This document shows, piece after piece, positions 42,787 to 52,859 of a DNA stretch of 64,000 nt. The number at the start of each line of letters is the position of its first letter. Positions within the stretch are counted from its first letter, which is position 1. Where the stretch lies: NCBI GenBank assembly GCA_028284235.1, contig JANQSC010000077.1:1-64000 (forward strand). The letters run 5' to 3'. The DNA is from Opitutaceae bacterium. GTDB taxonomy: Bacteria > Verrucomicrobiota > Verrucomicrobiia > Opitutales > Opitutaceae. The notes beneath the pieces are model-generated. The model had not been told where the DNA came from and did not search any database. It worked only from the letters and a program-made list of their open reading frames with translations. A program made the position numbers and the translations under genes.

Positions 42787-45700
42787 TTAACCATCAATCT
42801 CTATATCGTCGATGTAGACATGGGAGGTGCCCTCCGGTCCGATTTCATCGTCAAAGAGTACGACCAAAATGAAGTGGAGCGTTTTGACCTCTCCCTCTCC
42901 GACCAGACTGATTGTCTCCGCCTCCAGGTTGTCAGGCTCGCCATGCGCGTCTGCGAGCGAAGAATACCTAGGGTAGCTGCTCCCCACAGTTTGAAATTCA
43001 CCCGCTTCGGTCTCGGTGCCAACTGCCAATTTCACGGATAGAGGATTAGCGGTTGGGATGTCCACATCCCACTTGAAAGATAGACGCCCGTCCGTGACCG
43101 CAGTATCCAAGGGCCGCTCGAATCGAAGGACCAGAATGGGGGGACTGCCGAACGTCCAATCCGCGGACGCGTGAACTACATCATTCCCAGAATAGTCCTC
43201 TATTTCCAAGATCTCGTTTTGACCGGTACCCCCTTGATTTAAGACCCAAGTGGAACCACTCTCCCAGCCGACACCGCCGTCCAAGCCGCCCGACTCGAAA
43301 TCGTCGGAAGCCACCAATGTATTCACGTAAACCGAGAGAGTGACCTCAGCGGCATACGTGCCGTCGGAGACTTCTGCGACGATTTGATACAGTCCGGCAG
43401 CCGCAGAGCTTGGCGTCCCCGAAACCGTACCGTCGCTGCTGATCGACGCCCAGCCAGGCCCTGAGATCATGCTGTAGGTAAGGGAATTCGAACCGTGGTA
43501 AAGAACTTCACCGACAATGTCGAACTCGAAGAACTCGTCAGGGAACGCTTGGTAAACATCGTCGCTTAGATGCGGGTTGAACAAGAGCGGACTCATGCTG
43601 AGGATAACGTCGTCCACGCGCGCCACCGCGTTAGCCCCCCCATTCACATTCGATTCAGTCTCGTGCAAGAAGCGGATCCCCGAGAGCTCAATGAACGTCA
43701 AGTCGACGCTTGCGTCCACTAGATCCACCGCAAAGTCCGAATCCGTTCCTACGCTGGCACCCGTCCATACATCGGTCCATACTTCATTCACCTTCGCCTG
43801 AACAGTGAGATCGGATCCTTGTACTTCATAATCGTCCAAGTCGTACGAAAAGAACAAATAGAAACCGTCCGAAGGGCTCACGCTTCTCTCTATGTACTGG
43901 GAGTGCGATTCTCCCTGTTCGTTATCCATCAATCGCGCATAGGAGTCCCATTGATAGGCTCCGATGTATATTACACGTTCATCACCTCCACCAAGAGTCC
44001 ACTCGCTAGAGGCCCAACCTTCGCCCCCCTCAAAGTCGCCGCTACTGAAATCGTCGAAAACCAATTCGAAAATAACCTCGATCTGCAGCGTCGCGCTGTC
44101 GATGACGATGTCATTCGAGTCAAACAGATTTACGGTTAGACTATTCAGACCCATGTATTCACTTCCAACAGACGTCAGGTCGATGACGTAATCCCCCGTT
44201 GCGCTGTTAAGCGTCACCCAAGCTGGCGAGCCAGCGCCAAGAGAGTAGGAATAAGATGACAACCCGAGATTGGCCGGATTCAAAACTTGGCCAACGATCG
44301 AACCCGAATAGGTCGAGCCGCTGTAAAACGACCCGAGATCAACGTCCCCGGCGAAATAGGGTTCCGGGGCTTGGGCGGCATCCCAGATCGCCGCCCCCAC
44401 GCGCGTGTCCGCGAGCGCATCGAGCAGATCGAAATCGCCCGAAGAACCGCTGTCGTAGTCCAATCTCACCGGAGGATCGTAACTGCCGCTATGCTGTCTA
44501 AACCAATAGTCGTATTCGTTAGAAAAGTCGTTGGTTGCAGTCTTGACCGTGTTTCCATCCCCGGTCCTCCATTCCGCGCCTACGCCTGAGGGATTTACAT
44601 CGACATTGTTGTGTCGGGCGATCCCGGAATCCAAGACTATGGATTTGCTCGCTGGGTTTCGGTATATCGTATTGTCTCGGATAATCGTATTCGAAGGATA
44701 GAAGCCCTTGAGGCTATCGAAATCCCATTCGACAAGTATGCTGTTTCCCGAGGAATGCGCGAACACGTTGTTCTCGACGATATGATTGGGTGATCTCACA
44801 CGACAACCGTTAGCGCGGTTGAATCCAAAGAAACTGTTGCGCACCACCGCCCCTACATTGTTGTACGCAAGACTCAGTAAATAGCTATTCCCGGACAACG
44901 AGGATACATCGCGGTCCAGCGTGAGTTTGATCATCGTGTCCCCACCTACGGTTACTGCTTCCCTGGCCATAATAAATCCGTATGCTTGGAAGTCATTCTC
45001 TGTTGCGCCGGACCCGTCACTATTGTCAAAAATGACGACCATACCCTCCTCGGGATACAAGTCTATATTGTTGTAATCCACTACCACTTCGTTGCCGGAA
45101 TAGCTATCGACCTCCCACCATCTGGAAGAGAAGTTGAAGCCATCATCACCGATGCTTTCGAAACGACAGGACTCCACGTAGGGGCCCCTCGCCATGTCAT
45201 GTCCGGTTACTCCATCGGCCACTCCACTGGCGAAGCGAGATGTATAGGGCATTCGATCCTCTGCGACACGGATGAGTTTCAGGCCATCGATCCTGGATCC
45301 TGTCGCCATTTCCACAAGGTACTTCTGACTGCTGAAAACGCGCAGGTCGGCGAACGTCATCATACTGCATTCTTTCAGCCAGAAAAAGCTCAGACGCGAA
45401 GTGATCCCGCCCTCTTGGACGCCATTGTTATGGCGCGGCACAATTGCGACATAATCTCCCACGGCATTCGAATTGGAACTGTAGTATTTTTGATAGTCGG
45501 ACTTCTCGACTACAAAATCATATTCGTCGTTTGCGCTATCGTATGACACATCGGCATTACCAGTACCGTCATACTCTAAGTCGATTGCATTGAAGGTGAA
45601 CTGCGCCCACAGCCCGGTTTGATAATCAATGGGCCAAATCCGATATTGGTCGGCGGTGATAAAAGCGTCCGCCGACGGGTCGAGAGAATCGGGAAACAGG

Positions 45701-46554
45701 CTTACAGCCATTTTGACACTGCTGGATCCACTATTTACCACCGACTCGACTATCCCCTGAGAGAAGGGAGGCGGGTCGAAGTCTACCGTCAATTCTCGTA
45801 TCTGAACGTTCGAACAGTTTCTAAAGGTCATGAACTGGTGATCTCTTCCCAGAGTCAATAGGGTTTTGAGCTCTCCGCCAGGACCGGTTTCTCCTCGGAT
45901 CGTTAGGTCCTCAACTTCGCTCAACCGATATAGCTGCCGGTCGCCCTCAAGCCCGTTGAGATAGTATTCGCCTGCCGGGATAAAGAGTTCGGCTGGCTCT
46001 CCCGCCTCCTGGATCTCCCAAAGCGCCCTCTTGAGGGCAAGGTAGTCGTTGGTTACCCCGTCTCCGGCAGCCCCGAAGTCCAGCTTCAAATCGTACGACT
46101 GATAGACAAGCGTTTGCATGCGGTCGATATGGTCCAGCTCATCCTCGATCGCCTGACGCAGGCCTTCGGCATCGACCAACATCCGTTCCACTTCATATTC
46201 GAGAAAGTCGGTCAGGGTGGCGCTATTCAGATCCTCGTCCACCGCTCCATCGGTTGGGTTGGTAACGGCTGTCACATCGCCAACCAAGTTACTGAGTAGC
46301 TCAAACAGAGACTCGATATAGTCAGACGCTTCATCGCCTGTATATACGGTGTCGCCGCTGTAGCGGGCCCAAAGGGCGCTCCCGCCAGTCCATATTTCAT
46401 CTTCGTCGTGACGCGGTTCAAAACTCTGAGCTAACACCGATAACGTGAACAAGCTCGAGAGACAAGCAAGCGACGACGCCAAACCCCTCCTTGTGAAGGC
46501 GCTGCGCAGGAAAGCCGCGTCCCAAAAAATCTTTATAGTCGTTTGTATTTTCAT
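42787..46554 (-). CDS. Large secreted pectate-lyase-3-like beta-helix protein with Ig-like and jelly-roll C-terminus
   Basis: 1255 residues. A long N-terminal signal ends near SVLAQ. After a helical stretch of about 60 residues comes a pectate_lyase_3 opening (LKLDFGAAGDGVTNDYLALK) and a right-handed beta-helix to roughly residue 700 (for example NVGAVVRNSFFGFNRANGCR, HIVENNVFAHSSGN). The C-terminal half holds putative Ig domains (SLGAGSPAWVTLNSATGDY; GPGWASISSDGTVSGTPSSA) and two beta-sandwich modules with matching openings (FDDFSSGDFEGGEGWASSEW; SDDFESGGLDGGVGWESGST). No catalytic triad is identifiable. It lies last in the third receptor locus; a polysaccharide lyase or adhesin is likely. 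It is richer in A/T and Asp/Ser codons than its neighbours. Confidence 0.78.
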   Translation of the reverse strand: MKIQTTIKIFWDAAFLRSAFTRRGLASSLACLSSLFTLSVLAQSFEPRHDEDEIWTGGSALWARYSGDTVYTGDEASDYIESLFELLSNLVGDVTAVTNPTDGAVDEDLNSATLTDFLEYEVERMLVDAEGLRQAIEDELDHIDRMQTLVYQSYDLKLDFGAAGDGVTNDYLALKRALWEIQEAGEPAELFIPAGEYYLNGLEGDRQLYRLSEVEDLTIRGETGPGGELKTLLTLGRDHQFMTFRNCSNVQIRELTVDFDPPPFSQGIVESVVNSGSSSVKMAVSLFPDSLDPSADAFITADQYRIWPIDYQTGLWAQFTFNAIDLEYDGTGNADVSYDSANDEYDFVVEKSDYQKYYSSNSNAVGDYVAIVPRHNNGVQEGGITSRLSFFWLKECSMMTFADLRVFSSQKYLVEMATGSRIDGLKLIRVAEDRMPYTSRFASGVADGVTGHDMARGPYVESCRFESIGDDGFNFSSRWWEVDSYSGNEVVVDYNNIDLYPEEGMVVIFDNSDGSGATENDFQAYGFIMAREAVTVGGDTMIKLTLDRDVSSLSGNSYLLSLAYNNVGAVVRNSFFGFNRANGCRVRSPNHIVENNVFAHSSGNSILVEWDFDSLKGFYPSNTIIRDNTIYRNPASKSIVLDSGIARHNNVDVNPSGVGAEWRTGDGNTVKTATNDFSNEYDYWFRQHSGSYDPPVRLDYDSGSSGDFDLLDALADTRVGAAIWDAAQAPEPYFAGDVDLGSFYSGSTYSGSIVGQVLNPANLGLSSYSYSLGAGSPAWVTLNSATGDYVIDLTSVGSEYMGLNSLTVNLFDSNDIVIDSATLQIEVIFELVFDDFSSGDFEGGEGWASSEWTLGGGDERVIYIGAYQWDSYARLMDNEQGESHSQYIERSVSPSDGFYLFFSYDLDDYEVQGSDLTVQAKVNEVWTDVWTGASVGTDSDFAVDLVDASVDLTFIELSGIRFLHETESNVNGGANAVARVDDVILSMSPLLFNPHLSDDVYQAFPDEFFEFDIVGEVLYHGSNSLTYSMISGPGWASISSDGTVSGTPSSAAAGLYQIVAEVSDGTYAAEVTLSVYVNTLVASDDFESGGLDGGVGWESGSTWVLNQGGTGQNEILEIEDYSGNDVVHASADWTFGSPPILVLRFERPLDTAVTDGRLSFKWDVDIPTANPLSVKLAVGTETEAGEFQTVGSSYPRYSSLADAHGEPDNLEAETISLVGEGEVKTLHFILVVLFDDEIGPEGTSHVYIDDIEIDG

Positions 46555-46624
46555 AATATTAATTTTTAAAATTTAAAACATCCTTATTCAAAATATAGAG
46601 TTCACTCATAAACTAGAAGAGTGC

Positions 46625-48349
46625 CTAAAAACCTATATAAACATCCGAATCATCAATCTCGACTGTGCCCGAGGATCCAGATTTACGCATGTAGGTTAGG
46701 ATTATCTGGTCTGAAGGAAGGACATCGATATTCTCCAATAGAAATTCTATCGTGCCTTGCGAATTCCCGCTCCACCTCTCATCATGCAATACGTCGATTC
46801 CGCCATTGGATCGAACTCGCAATACTGCAAGGTCCATGAAATCCGAAGACGCTACCCCGACTGGATTGATATCTAAAATGGCAGCGATTTCCACGGTTCG
46901 CGGATACAGAATTGGGCTCATCCATGAAATGCCCCCGGGTTGATTGCCTGCAGCGTAACCGTCGGCATATATAGTCGATTTGGTCATCAACGCATCCCGC
47001 GTTTCCCAACCCGAATTTGTATCGCTCCAAGTGGCGTCCCCAATCTCTCCTTTCGTGTACCACGGCGTTGCGGCGGCCCTTCCACCGCCAGAATAGTAGG
47101 AAAAATAGCGCCAAGCAGCCACACCGAAATTGTCGTCATCCGGATTACCTGTCGTCGCGCCATTTATCGTTCCACCGGTCCACTCTTCGTCACGATTCCA
47201 CGTCCGAGTGGTTTCCGTTTTGACGCCGCCAGCGCCTGCCCAGGCCCCGATACTGGCGCTATTGTTCGTCAGTGTCAGCTCCAAGTAGTCTCCAGGCGCG
47301 AGCACTATATCGTACGTTCCAGCCGAAGACTCCCCGTAAGCGTTCACGCCGTCTAGCTTGTCAGCCCCTTGGAATGCAAAGTCTGCAGTCCACAGCTCAT
47401 CCAGCAACGTCCCACTATCGTTGTAATGCGATACCACAGCGGTCAAAGTGTCCGAAGCGGGGTCTCCTTCTCCTTCATACGCTTCCCAGTAAACGCGCAT
47501 TCTGTAGACCCATAAATCGACGTTCTGAATGATATTGGCTGACGACGGATTGGAAGTCGTTAAAACGACTTCTTCCTGAGGATTCAGATATTCGGTTCCG
47601 GTAAAGCCCGGAAGTCCGTAGTCGTCATCCAGCGCCGCAACAATTAGCTCGATGGGCCAAAATAAGCGAAATCGGCTTCTCTCCGCATCATTGTAGCTCG
47701 TAGCATTACAGCGCGAGGCGAAGATGAGCGTCTCGCCCGGACCGACTACGATGCCGCTCAAATTGAGATCGGTCGTGGCGGTGTTCTCATCGAAGTTCCT
47801 AGCCGCCAAGAGATCGAAGCCGCCGTCGGCCGTCTCGAGCGCCATCGCTATATCCACATCCCCCTCAATGATTGGCCCCGGAATATCCGCGTCGAAAGAA
47901 CTGTCCAAGTCCAGCGTCACTTCCTTCACGGTCGGATTGGTCCAGCGCCTGACAATAGCTTGTCCTGTCCAGAGGAGGTTCACTGTGCCATTAGCCATAA
48001 ACAAATAGCTTCCCTCCAGATCCACCCAGCGATCGTTGGTGTCCCAGATCATCTTCTGCGTCGGAGCGCGGAACCACGGATCGGTAGCGTGATCCGAGGC
48101 TTCCCCGCTACCGTCGGTATATTCGTAGGTCCAAACCAAGTTGCCAGACGCGTCGGGGGCGGGATTTCCGTACGACTCACCGTCCAAGAATCCTTCTCGA
48201 TACTCGTCGTTCGCGTTCCAAGTATATCCCGTTTCGTAAGCGACGAGCGAATTGCTGGTCGCGCAAATCCCAATTGCAGTCGCCAAGGCCAGGACTGAAT
48301 GGGGCCAAGTCGAGGTTAGCTTTCCTATATTAGCTATTTTTATTTTCAT
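46625..48349 (-). CDS. Secreted protein with duplicated jelly-roll module, function unknown
   Basis: 574 residues with a Sec signal ending near NSLVA. Two modules share a plan: residues of about 42-125 (YTWNANDEYREGFLDGESYG...NPAPDASGNLVWTYEY ... MIWDTNDRW...FMANG) and about 380-470 (RTWNRDEEWTGGTINGATTG, NPDDDNFGVAAWRYFSYYSG, TWSDTNSGWETRDAL). Each is followed by a beta-rich region. This resembles Verrucomicrobia carbohydrate-binding-like beta-sandwich modules, but I cannot name a family. It lies 236 bp downstream of the STN receptor gene and 70 bp upstream of the beta-helix gene, all on one strand. Confidence 0.75.
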   Translation of the reverse strand: MKIKIANIGKLTSTWPHSVLALATAIGICATSNSLVAYETGYTWNANDEYREGFLDGESYGNPAPDASGNLVWTYEYTDGSGEASDHATDPWFRAPTQKMIWDTNDRWVDLEGSYLFMANGTVNLLWTGQAIVRRWTNPTVKEVTLDLDSSFDADIPGPIIEGDVDIAMALETADGGFDLLAARNFDENTATTDLNLSGIVVGPGETLIFASRCNATSYNDAERSRFRLFWPIELIVAALDDDYGLPGFTGTEYLNPQEEVVLTTSNPSSANIIQNVDLWVYRMRVYWEAYEGEGDPASDTLTAVVSHYNDSGTLLDELWTADFAFQGADKLDGVNAYGESSAGTYDIVLAPGDYLELTLTNNSASIGAWAGAGGVKTETTRTWNRDEEWTGGTINGATTGNPDDDNFGVAAWRYFSYYSGGGRAAATPWYTKGEIGDATWSDTNSGWETRDALMTKSTIYADGYAAGNQPGGISWMSPILYPRTVEIAAILDINPVGVASSDFMDLAVLRVRSNGGIDVLHDERWSGNSQGTIEFLLENIDVLPSDQIILTYMRKSGSSGTVEIDDSDVYIGF

Positions 48350-48535
48350 ATATTACTTTGTTAAACATTTCTTATTTTATATTGTTAAAAGAGATATCGA
48401 ATCAAATCACCCCAAACGCCATCCACCCTGCTGCCACAACCGTATCCGATCAAGATCGACACAATGGCACACGCGTTCATACGCTTACTAAGAGAGAAGA
48501 AATGGGGCTAAAAAGTATTAGAGAGTTGAAAATGA

Positions 48536-48564
48536 AGTATGTATCTTAATTTAGGATACATACT
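48536..48564 (-). terminator. Hairpin just past the receptor gene
   Basis: Perfect 10-bp arms AGTATGTATC/GATACATACT with a 9-nt loop lie 22 nt downstream of the receptor stop. They are followed on the minus strand by TTCATTTTC, a weak T-rich stretch. This is a probable terminator or transcript-stabilising end. The rest of the gap to 48349 is A/T-rich and otherwise empty. Confidence 0.5.
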
Positions 48565-48585
48565 CCACGAAGTCGCACCAAAACG

Positions 48586-51500
48586 TTAGAATCGAAACGT
48601 ATTGGTGAGCATCACTTCGGTCGGGTTAGCGATTCGCACTACGGCAACACTCCCGTCCGGGTTGCTTATAACCGGTATGGGGTCGCCATTGTTCATGTTC
48701 CGAACATTCAACTGAATCCTCCAATCCACTTCCCTATCGAGAAGATCCAGTCTTTTCTGGTAGCTCACCCATGCGTCCACGTTTGTCAGAGCGGGCCCCA
48801 TAAATGGTCTCGAGCGGTCAGGAACCAACTGGCCGTCCTCATTGTAGTACAGCGGATAGCCCGTGGCCACTTCGTCTTGCCATCGAATCGCCCCGCCCAG
48901 GCCCAGGCCTTTGAGCGGCCCCTCCTGGAAGCTGTAGTTGTTTACAAAGTTCAACCGCCATCGACGCTGTTCGGACCGAACCGTCCCGTCACGGGTCCTC
49001 TCCGCAAGAAGCGGTACGGTGATCTGATCATCCATGGCTGAAGAGATCGACCCGCCACCGCCTAACGCAATGTTCGCCGGCGAAAAATAGGCGTCCCATA
49101 GATTCGCCGCCTGGAAATTCTCCACCATCGAGTTCCACACTTCGTGGGTGGTGGCCAGCGTGTCGGACTGAACTGTCTGCTGCTCGGCCACATTCATGGA
49201 GATCCTCCAGTTCCTAGTCGGATTGGCCACCAGTTGAACCTCGAATCCCTCGGCCACGAACGAGGTCAATCCGCTCAAGCCGGAAATCGCCTCCGAAGTG
49301 AATGTCCCCCCGGCATTGGATGAATTGAGCGCCGATTGAACGCTTTCGGGAAGAATGTCGTTGATGAGAGCGTCATAAACCTCGTCGTAGCTGCTGTAGT
49401 AGGGAGCGAGGTCCACGAGCTCGCTGAAAAGGATACCGTCGTTTTCAGCGGAGAGGTAGCGATTGGCCAAAGCGACCGGGCGAGACAGCATGTTGTTGGT
49501 GATGCTGCTGCTGTAGCTCACGTCGTTGTTGGAGGTTTCGAACCAGTTGAGTTTGATGGAGAACTTGTTGTCCAGCAAGTCGAGCGAGACACCGTATTCG
49601 ACAGTCTCCCCAGTCGCGGGACCGATCAAAGCAGAATAGGCGTCTCGGCGGTTGCCGGTCGCAGCGAAATTCTCGGACTCGTTGTAGTGGAATCGAAGGT
49701 CCGATTGAAACGGCAGCTCGAAAAGGAGCTTCTCAGGGAAACGGCCCACCAGACTCCAGGTGAAGGTGTCGCCCTCCTGGGACGAAGTCGGCTCGTCCTG
49801 CAAGACGAAGTTGGAGTCAAGATATCTCCCGATGCTGTCTCGATCCTGGCCCACTTGCTCGAAGTCGTCCAGCCTGTCGGTTCGCCAGCCCATCAACCCC
49901 ACAAGAGCTCCGTCGAAGAAATGGCTCTGCCAGGAAAAGGCCTCGGCTTCGAATTCCTGACGGCGTAACGACCCCGACAAGGTGTACTCCTCGAGCGTCA
50001 CCTCACCGACCATCGGCGCTCCGTTCAGACCCCCATCCTGATAAATGACGGTATACGAATCGCCCGCTTCAGGAAGGTCGATGCCCATCGTCTCAGTCAG
50101 GCGAACCTCGTCATAGCTGGAGACGTCCAGCAGAGACTCACCCAAATACACGAGCCTGGCCAGCGAACGGTTGCCCACATTCGCCTGCGTGTTCGAAACG
50201 GAAGATGCGATGTCGAAATTGTCGGAGGTCAAGTAGTTTGTGAGCACTCGACCTTCCTCGTCGGCCGACGAGGCAGTCGCCATGCCGGTGAATGCATGTC
50301 TTCCAAGCCAGGAGCCAATGCCGTCGGCAAATCGATCCCGGAAATCCAGTTCATAAAACGCGGTCGCGCGAAAGGCCTCCCGGTCTTGATCCGTATACCG
50401 ATCGCGATCGCGTATCCCCAATGAGACCATAAAGGGTCTGCCAACGTTTGGGTTTGGCTCTCCATTGGGCAGTATCTGGGTAACGTCCACTCTCACATCC
50501 TGAGTGCGCCACTCGCCGAATGGAAGATTGACGAACTGGCTCGTGCTTTCCTCATTGTAGGCGAGCTCAATGCCGGCCTTGTTCTCAAAAAACGTTTGCT
50601 CGAAAGTAATATTGACGTTGTCAAAGTCGAAGTCGCGGCGGCCCGTATCTCCAGTTATCAGAAGATTCTCGAAGTCTAAGACTTCCGTATCCTGAAAGGT
50701 GGTGGCCACGAAGCCCGGCATGTAGCCACGAGACCTTAGCTGATCCGTGCCTTGCACTCCCCAGACTTGAGTCGGCACCACCCCAGGCAGAATTTCGTAG
50801 CTGTTGCCCGCGTTCCAGCGAAAACGCTGGATTCCCTGAACGCCGTCCGCGCCCGAGGCCAAGAGCGGCGAGGTCGCATCGGATTCCTGAAACGTCACTA
50901 AAAACCCGATAGCATGAGCAATGTGCTCGTTGTCGCCCAAGTAATGATCGGGCACGGTGCGAGTCACCCGGCCAATATGGTCGTAGAGAGCCTGCGGAAC
51001 GGAGCGATCCAGATTGGCTCGTCGGTCGTCCGTAAGCGGATAGCCTAGTTCGTCGAATAGCGCGGAGGAAGTCGGCTCATACCAGTTTCGGATCGAGTCC
51101 ACCGGAGGAGTAACGCTTGGAGGCGTACCCCCGATCGAACCGGTTTCATAGCGCCCGGAAATCATCGCGCGCCCCAGAAAAGAGGAACTCTCATTCTCGA
51201 AAAGAACCCCCTGGAAGGAACCGTACAAACGCTTGTCTCTTTCAAAGGCCGGACGCTGCTTGTATTGGGTCTCGTCATACAGTCCCGCCACGCGAATGGC
51301 CAGCCGGTCCTCCAGCAGGACCTGATTGAAATCGAAGGTCGAACGGCTGCTGCCTCGCTCGCCGATGCGAATCGAGATCTCGCCGAAGTCCCTATGCAAG
51401 CCCGCCTTTTTCAGCCGCGACACAACCACGCCCCCCGGACTCGCCACTCCGAAAAGTATGGAGTTAGGCCCGCGATTGATAACCGTGCGCTCTACATTGT

Positions 51501-52368
51501 ATCCATCGGAGCCGATACCCGTCAGAAAGTAGTCGCGACTGAGACTGGCCCCGCTCAACCCTCGAATGCGGGTATTCGATTGCGGGTTCGTCATACTCGA
51601 AAGATCGGAAGGCCGACCGTCGTCGATCGTCGGGTTCGTGAAATTGCCATGAACCCCTCCGACTTCTCCGTTGGTCGTATACATTAGCGCGTCCTCAACG
51701 CTCGTTGCCCCAATGTCTTCCATGAATTCCTCGGTCAGGACCTCTATCGCGGCGCCTACGTCCTTCAAATCCGTCTTCAGTCGCGTTCCGGCCAAGGTCG
51801 AGGTGGCCCGATAGCCCTGGTCGCTCGAGGCGTCGATCGTAAAGGGCGAGAGCGTGAAGACCTCTTCTTCCGCGTTTTCCTGCGCGAATACGGGCGACAT
51901 CGCCGCCGCTGCCAACATGGGTGTGAGTGTTTTGTTCAATAGGCTGAGCCTGTTGCTAAATTTCGTCATAGATTGTGAGTGAGAGTTTGTAGTTAGTTTA
52001 CTGGTATTGGATTCCGGGCCCTGGCTCTTACTGCCATCGGGGCGCGCCTTAATGATGAACGCCTGCGTCTGACTATCCAGGACGGCCACGACGGGGGTGC
52101 CCTCCAGCATCCGTTCCAATACTCCTTGGGGTGAATACCTCCCACGAACCGCATCGGTTTCTACTCCCTCTACCACTCGGGATGCGTACAGCAAATGAAA
52201 CTCCCCTTGCGTGGACGCCGCTTTGAGCGTCACCATCGCCTGGCCCGAAGGAATATCGTATCGCGTTTTCTTTTGACCCAATAAATTGGGTAAAAGTATC
52301 AAAAAACAAAATACAAAAATCCCGGCCAAATTCGTCTGACCTATCAATTTTGGAGTAGATGGATTCAC
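48586..52368 (-). CDS. Large TonB-dependent receptor with STN domain and complete internal signal peptide
   Basis: 1260 residues; GTG start at 52368. First signal: residues of about 14-31 (AGIFVFCFLILLPNLLGQ). STN domain at about 36-108 (YDIPSGQAMVTLKAASTQGE; GVETDAVRGRYSPQGVLERM). A second, textbook signal peptide begins at Met134 (MTKFSNRLSL ... MLAAAAMSPVFAQ) and is followed by acidic residues and the plug (TLSPFTIDASSDQGYRATST; NRGPNSILFGVASPGGVV). The barrel ends TEVMLTNTFRF. It is encoded downstream of its FecR and ECF sigma genes and upstream of two secreted glycan-type proteins, so it should sense and import their product. The substrate is unknown. Confidence 0.93.
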   Translation of the reverse strand: MNPSTPKLIGQTNLAGIFVFCFLILLPNLLGQKKTRYDIPSGQAMVTLKAASTQGEFHLLYASRVVEGVETDAVRGRYSPQGVLERMLEGTPVVAVLDSQTQAFIIKARPDGSKSQGPESNTSKLTTNSHSQSMTKFSNRLSLLNKTLTPMLAAAAMSPVFAQENAEEEVFTLSPFTIDASSDQGYRATSTLAGTRLKTDLKDVGAAIEVLTEEFMEDIGATSVEDALMYTTNGEVGGVHGNFTNPTIDDGRPSDLSSMTNPQSNTRIRGLSGASLSRDYFLTGIGSDGYNVERTVINRGPNSILFGVASPGGVVVSRLKKAGLHRDFGEISIRIGERGSSRSTFDFNQVLLEDRLAIRVAGLYDETQYKQRPAFERDKRLYGSFQGVLFENESSSFLGRAMISGRYETGSIGGTPPSVTPPVDSIRNWYEPTSSALFDELGYPLTDDRRANLDRSVPQALYDHIGRVTRTVPDHYLGDNEHIAHAIGFLVTFQESDATSPLLASGADGVQGIQRFRWNAGNSYEILPGVVPTQVWGVQGTDQLRSRGYMPGFVATTFQDTEVLDFENLLITGDTGRRDFDFDNVNITFEQTFFENKAGIELAYNEESTSQFVNLPFGEWRTQDVRVDVTQILPNGEPNPNVGRPFMVSLGIRDRDRYTDQDREAFRATAFYELDFRDRFADGIGSWLGRHAFTGMATASSADEEGRVLTNYLTSDNFDIASSVSNTQANVGNRSLARLVYLGESLLDVSSYDEVRLTETMGIDLPEAGDSYTVIYQDGGLNGAPMVGEVTLEEYTLSGSLRRQEFEAEAFSWQSHFFDGALVGLMGWRTDRLDDFEQVGQDRDSIGRYLDSNFVLQDEPTSSQEGDTFTWSLVGRFPEKLLFELPFQSDLRFHYNESENFAATGNRRDAYSALIGPATGETVEYGVSLDLLDNKFSIKLNWFETSNNDVSYSSSITNNMLSRPVALANRYLSAENDGILFSELVDLAPYYSSYDEVYDALINDILPESVQSALNSSNAGGTFTSEAISGLSGLTSFVAEGFEVQLVANPTRNWRISMNVAEQQTVQSDTLATTHEVWNSMVENFQAANLWDAYFSPANIALGGGGSISSAMDDQITVPLLAERTRDGTVRSEQRRWRLNFVNNYSFQEGPLKGLGLGGAIRWQDEVATGYPLYYNEDGQLVPDRSRPFMGPALTNVDAWVSYQKRLDLLDREVDWRIQLNVRNMNNGDPIPVISNPDGSVAVVRIANPTEVMLTNTFRF

Positions 52369-52704
52369 AAGAGGTTTTTACAATCATGGGGCACCGCTGT
52401 CTTGCTTCAAGACGAGATGGACCGAGATACTAATTAACTCCAATGCGACTATTTTCCGATTTTATATCCAGAAATCTGAATACAAAATGAATCCATATTC
52501 CCATTACCGTGAAAACGGTAGATCGACGTATGTAGTTGCGCCAGTGTATTTCGATACGTCTCGTCGGACGGACGGCGCTACAGCGCGTTCATGGGGGTTT
52601 ATCCTCCCAGGTTCTGCGTTCCCTCTACGAGAGTGCCTAGGCCACTTGGACAAATTCCGGAACGAATCGATCGCATCCAGTTCGTCCAATTGTTGTTCCT
52701 TGTT

Positions 52705-52853
52705 GCAGGGGCGTTGCTCGCCCGTTCGAGAACCTCAGGGCCATGGGCTTCGTCGAAAGGCGACGCCCGCGTTAGCATCTAAACTCAAACTGATGCGGGC
52801 GTCGCGTCCGTCTACGCTCTGCGAGCTACGCCGAGACAAGAGCGACGCCCCTA
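52705..52853. repeat. Degenerate, expanded type-C REP doublet
   Basis: Outer ends GGGGCGTTGCTCG and GAGCGACGCCCCTACAT are inverted. Nested inside is a second inverted pair, GCGACGCCCGCGT and ATGCGGGCGTCGC (52757-52805). The left flank, TCGATCGCATCC then GTCCAATTGTTGTTCC, matches that of the C-type element at 12839. The remainder of the 491-bp gap (52369-52704) is the leader of the receptor gene, A/T-rich near 52440-52490, with a small TACCGT-GAAA-ACGGTA hairpin at 52506-52521 and no other feature I can name. Confidence 0.6.
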
Positions 52854-52859
52854 CATTGG

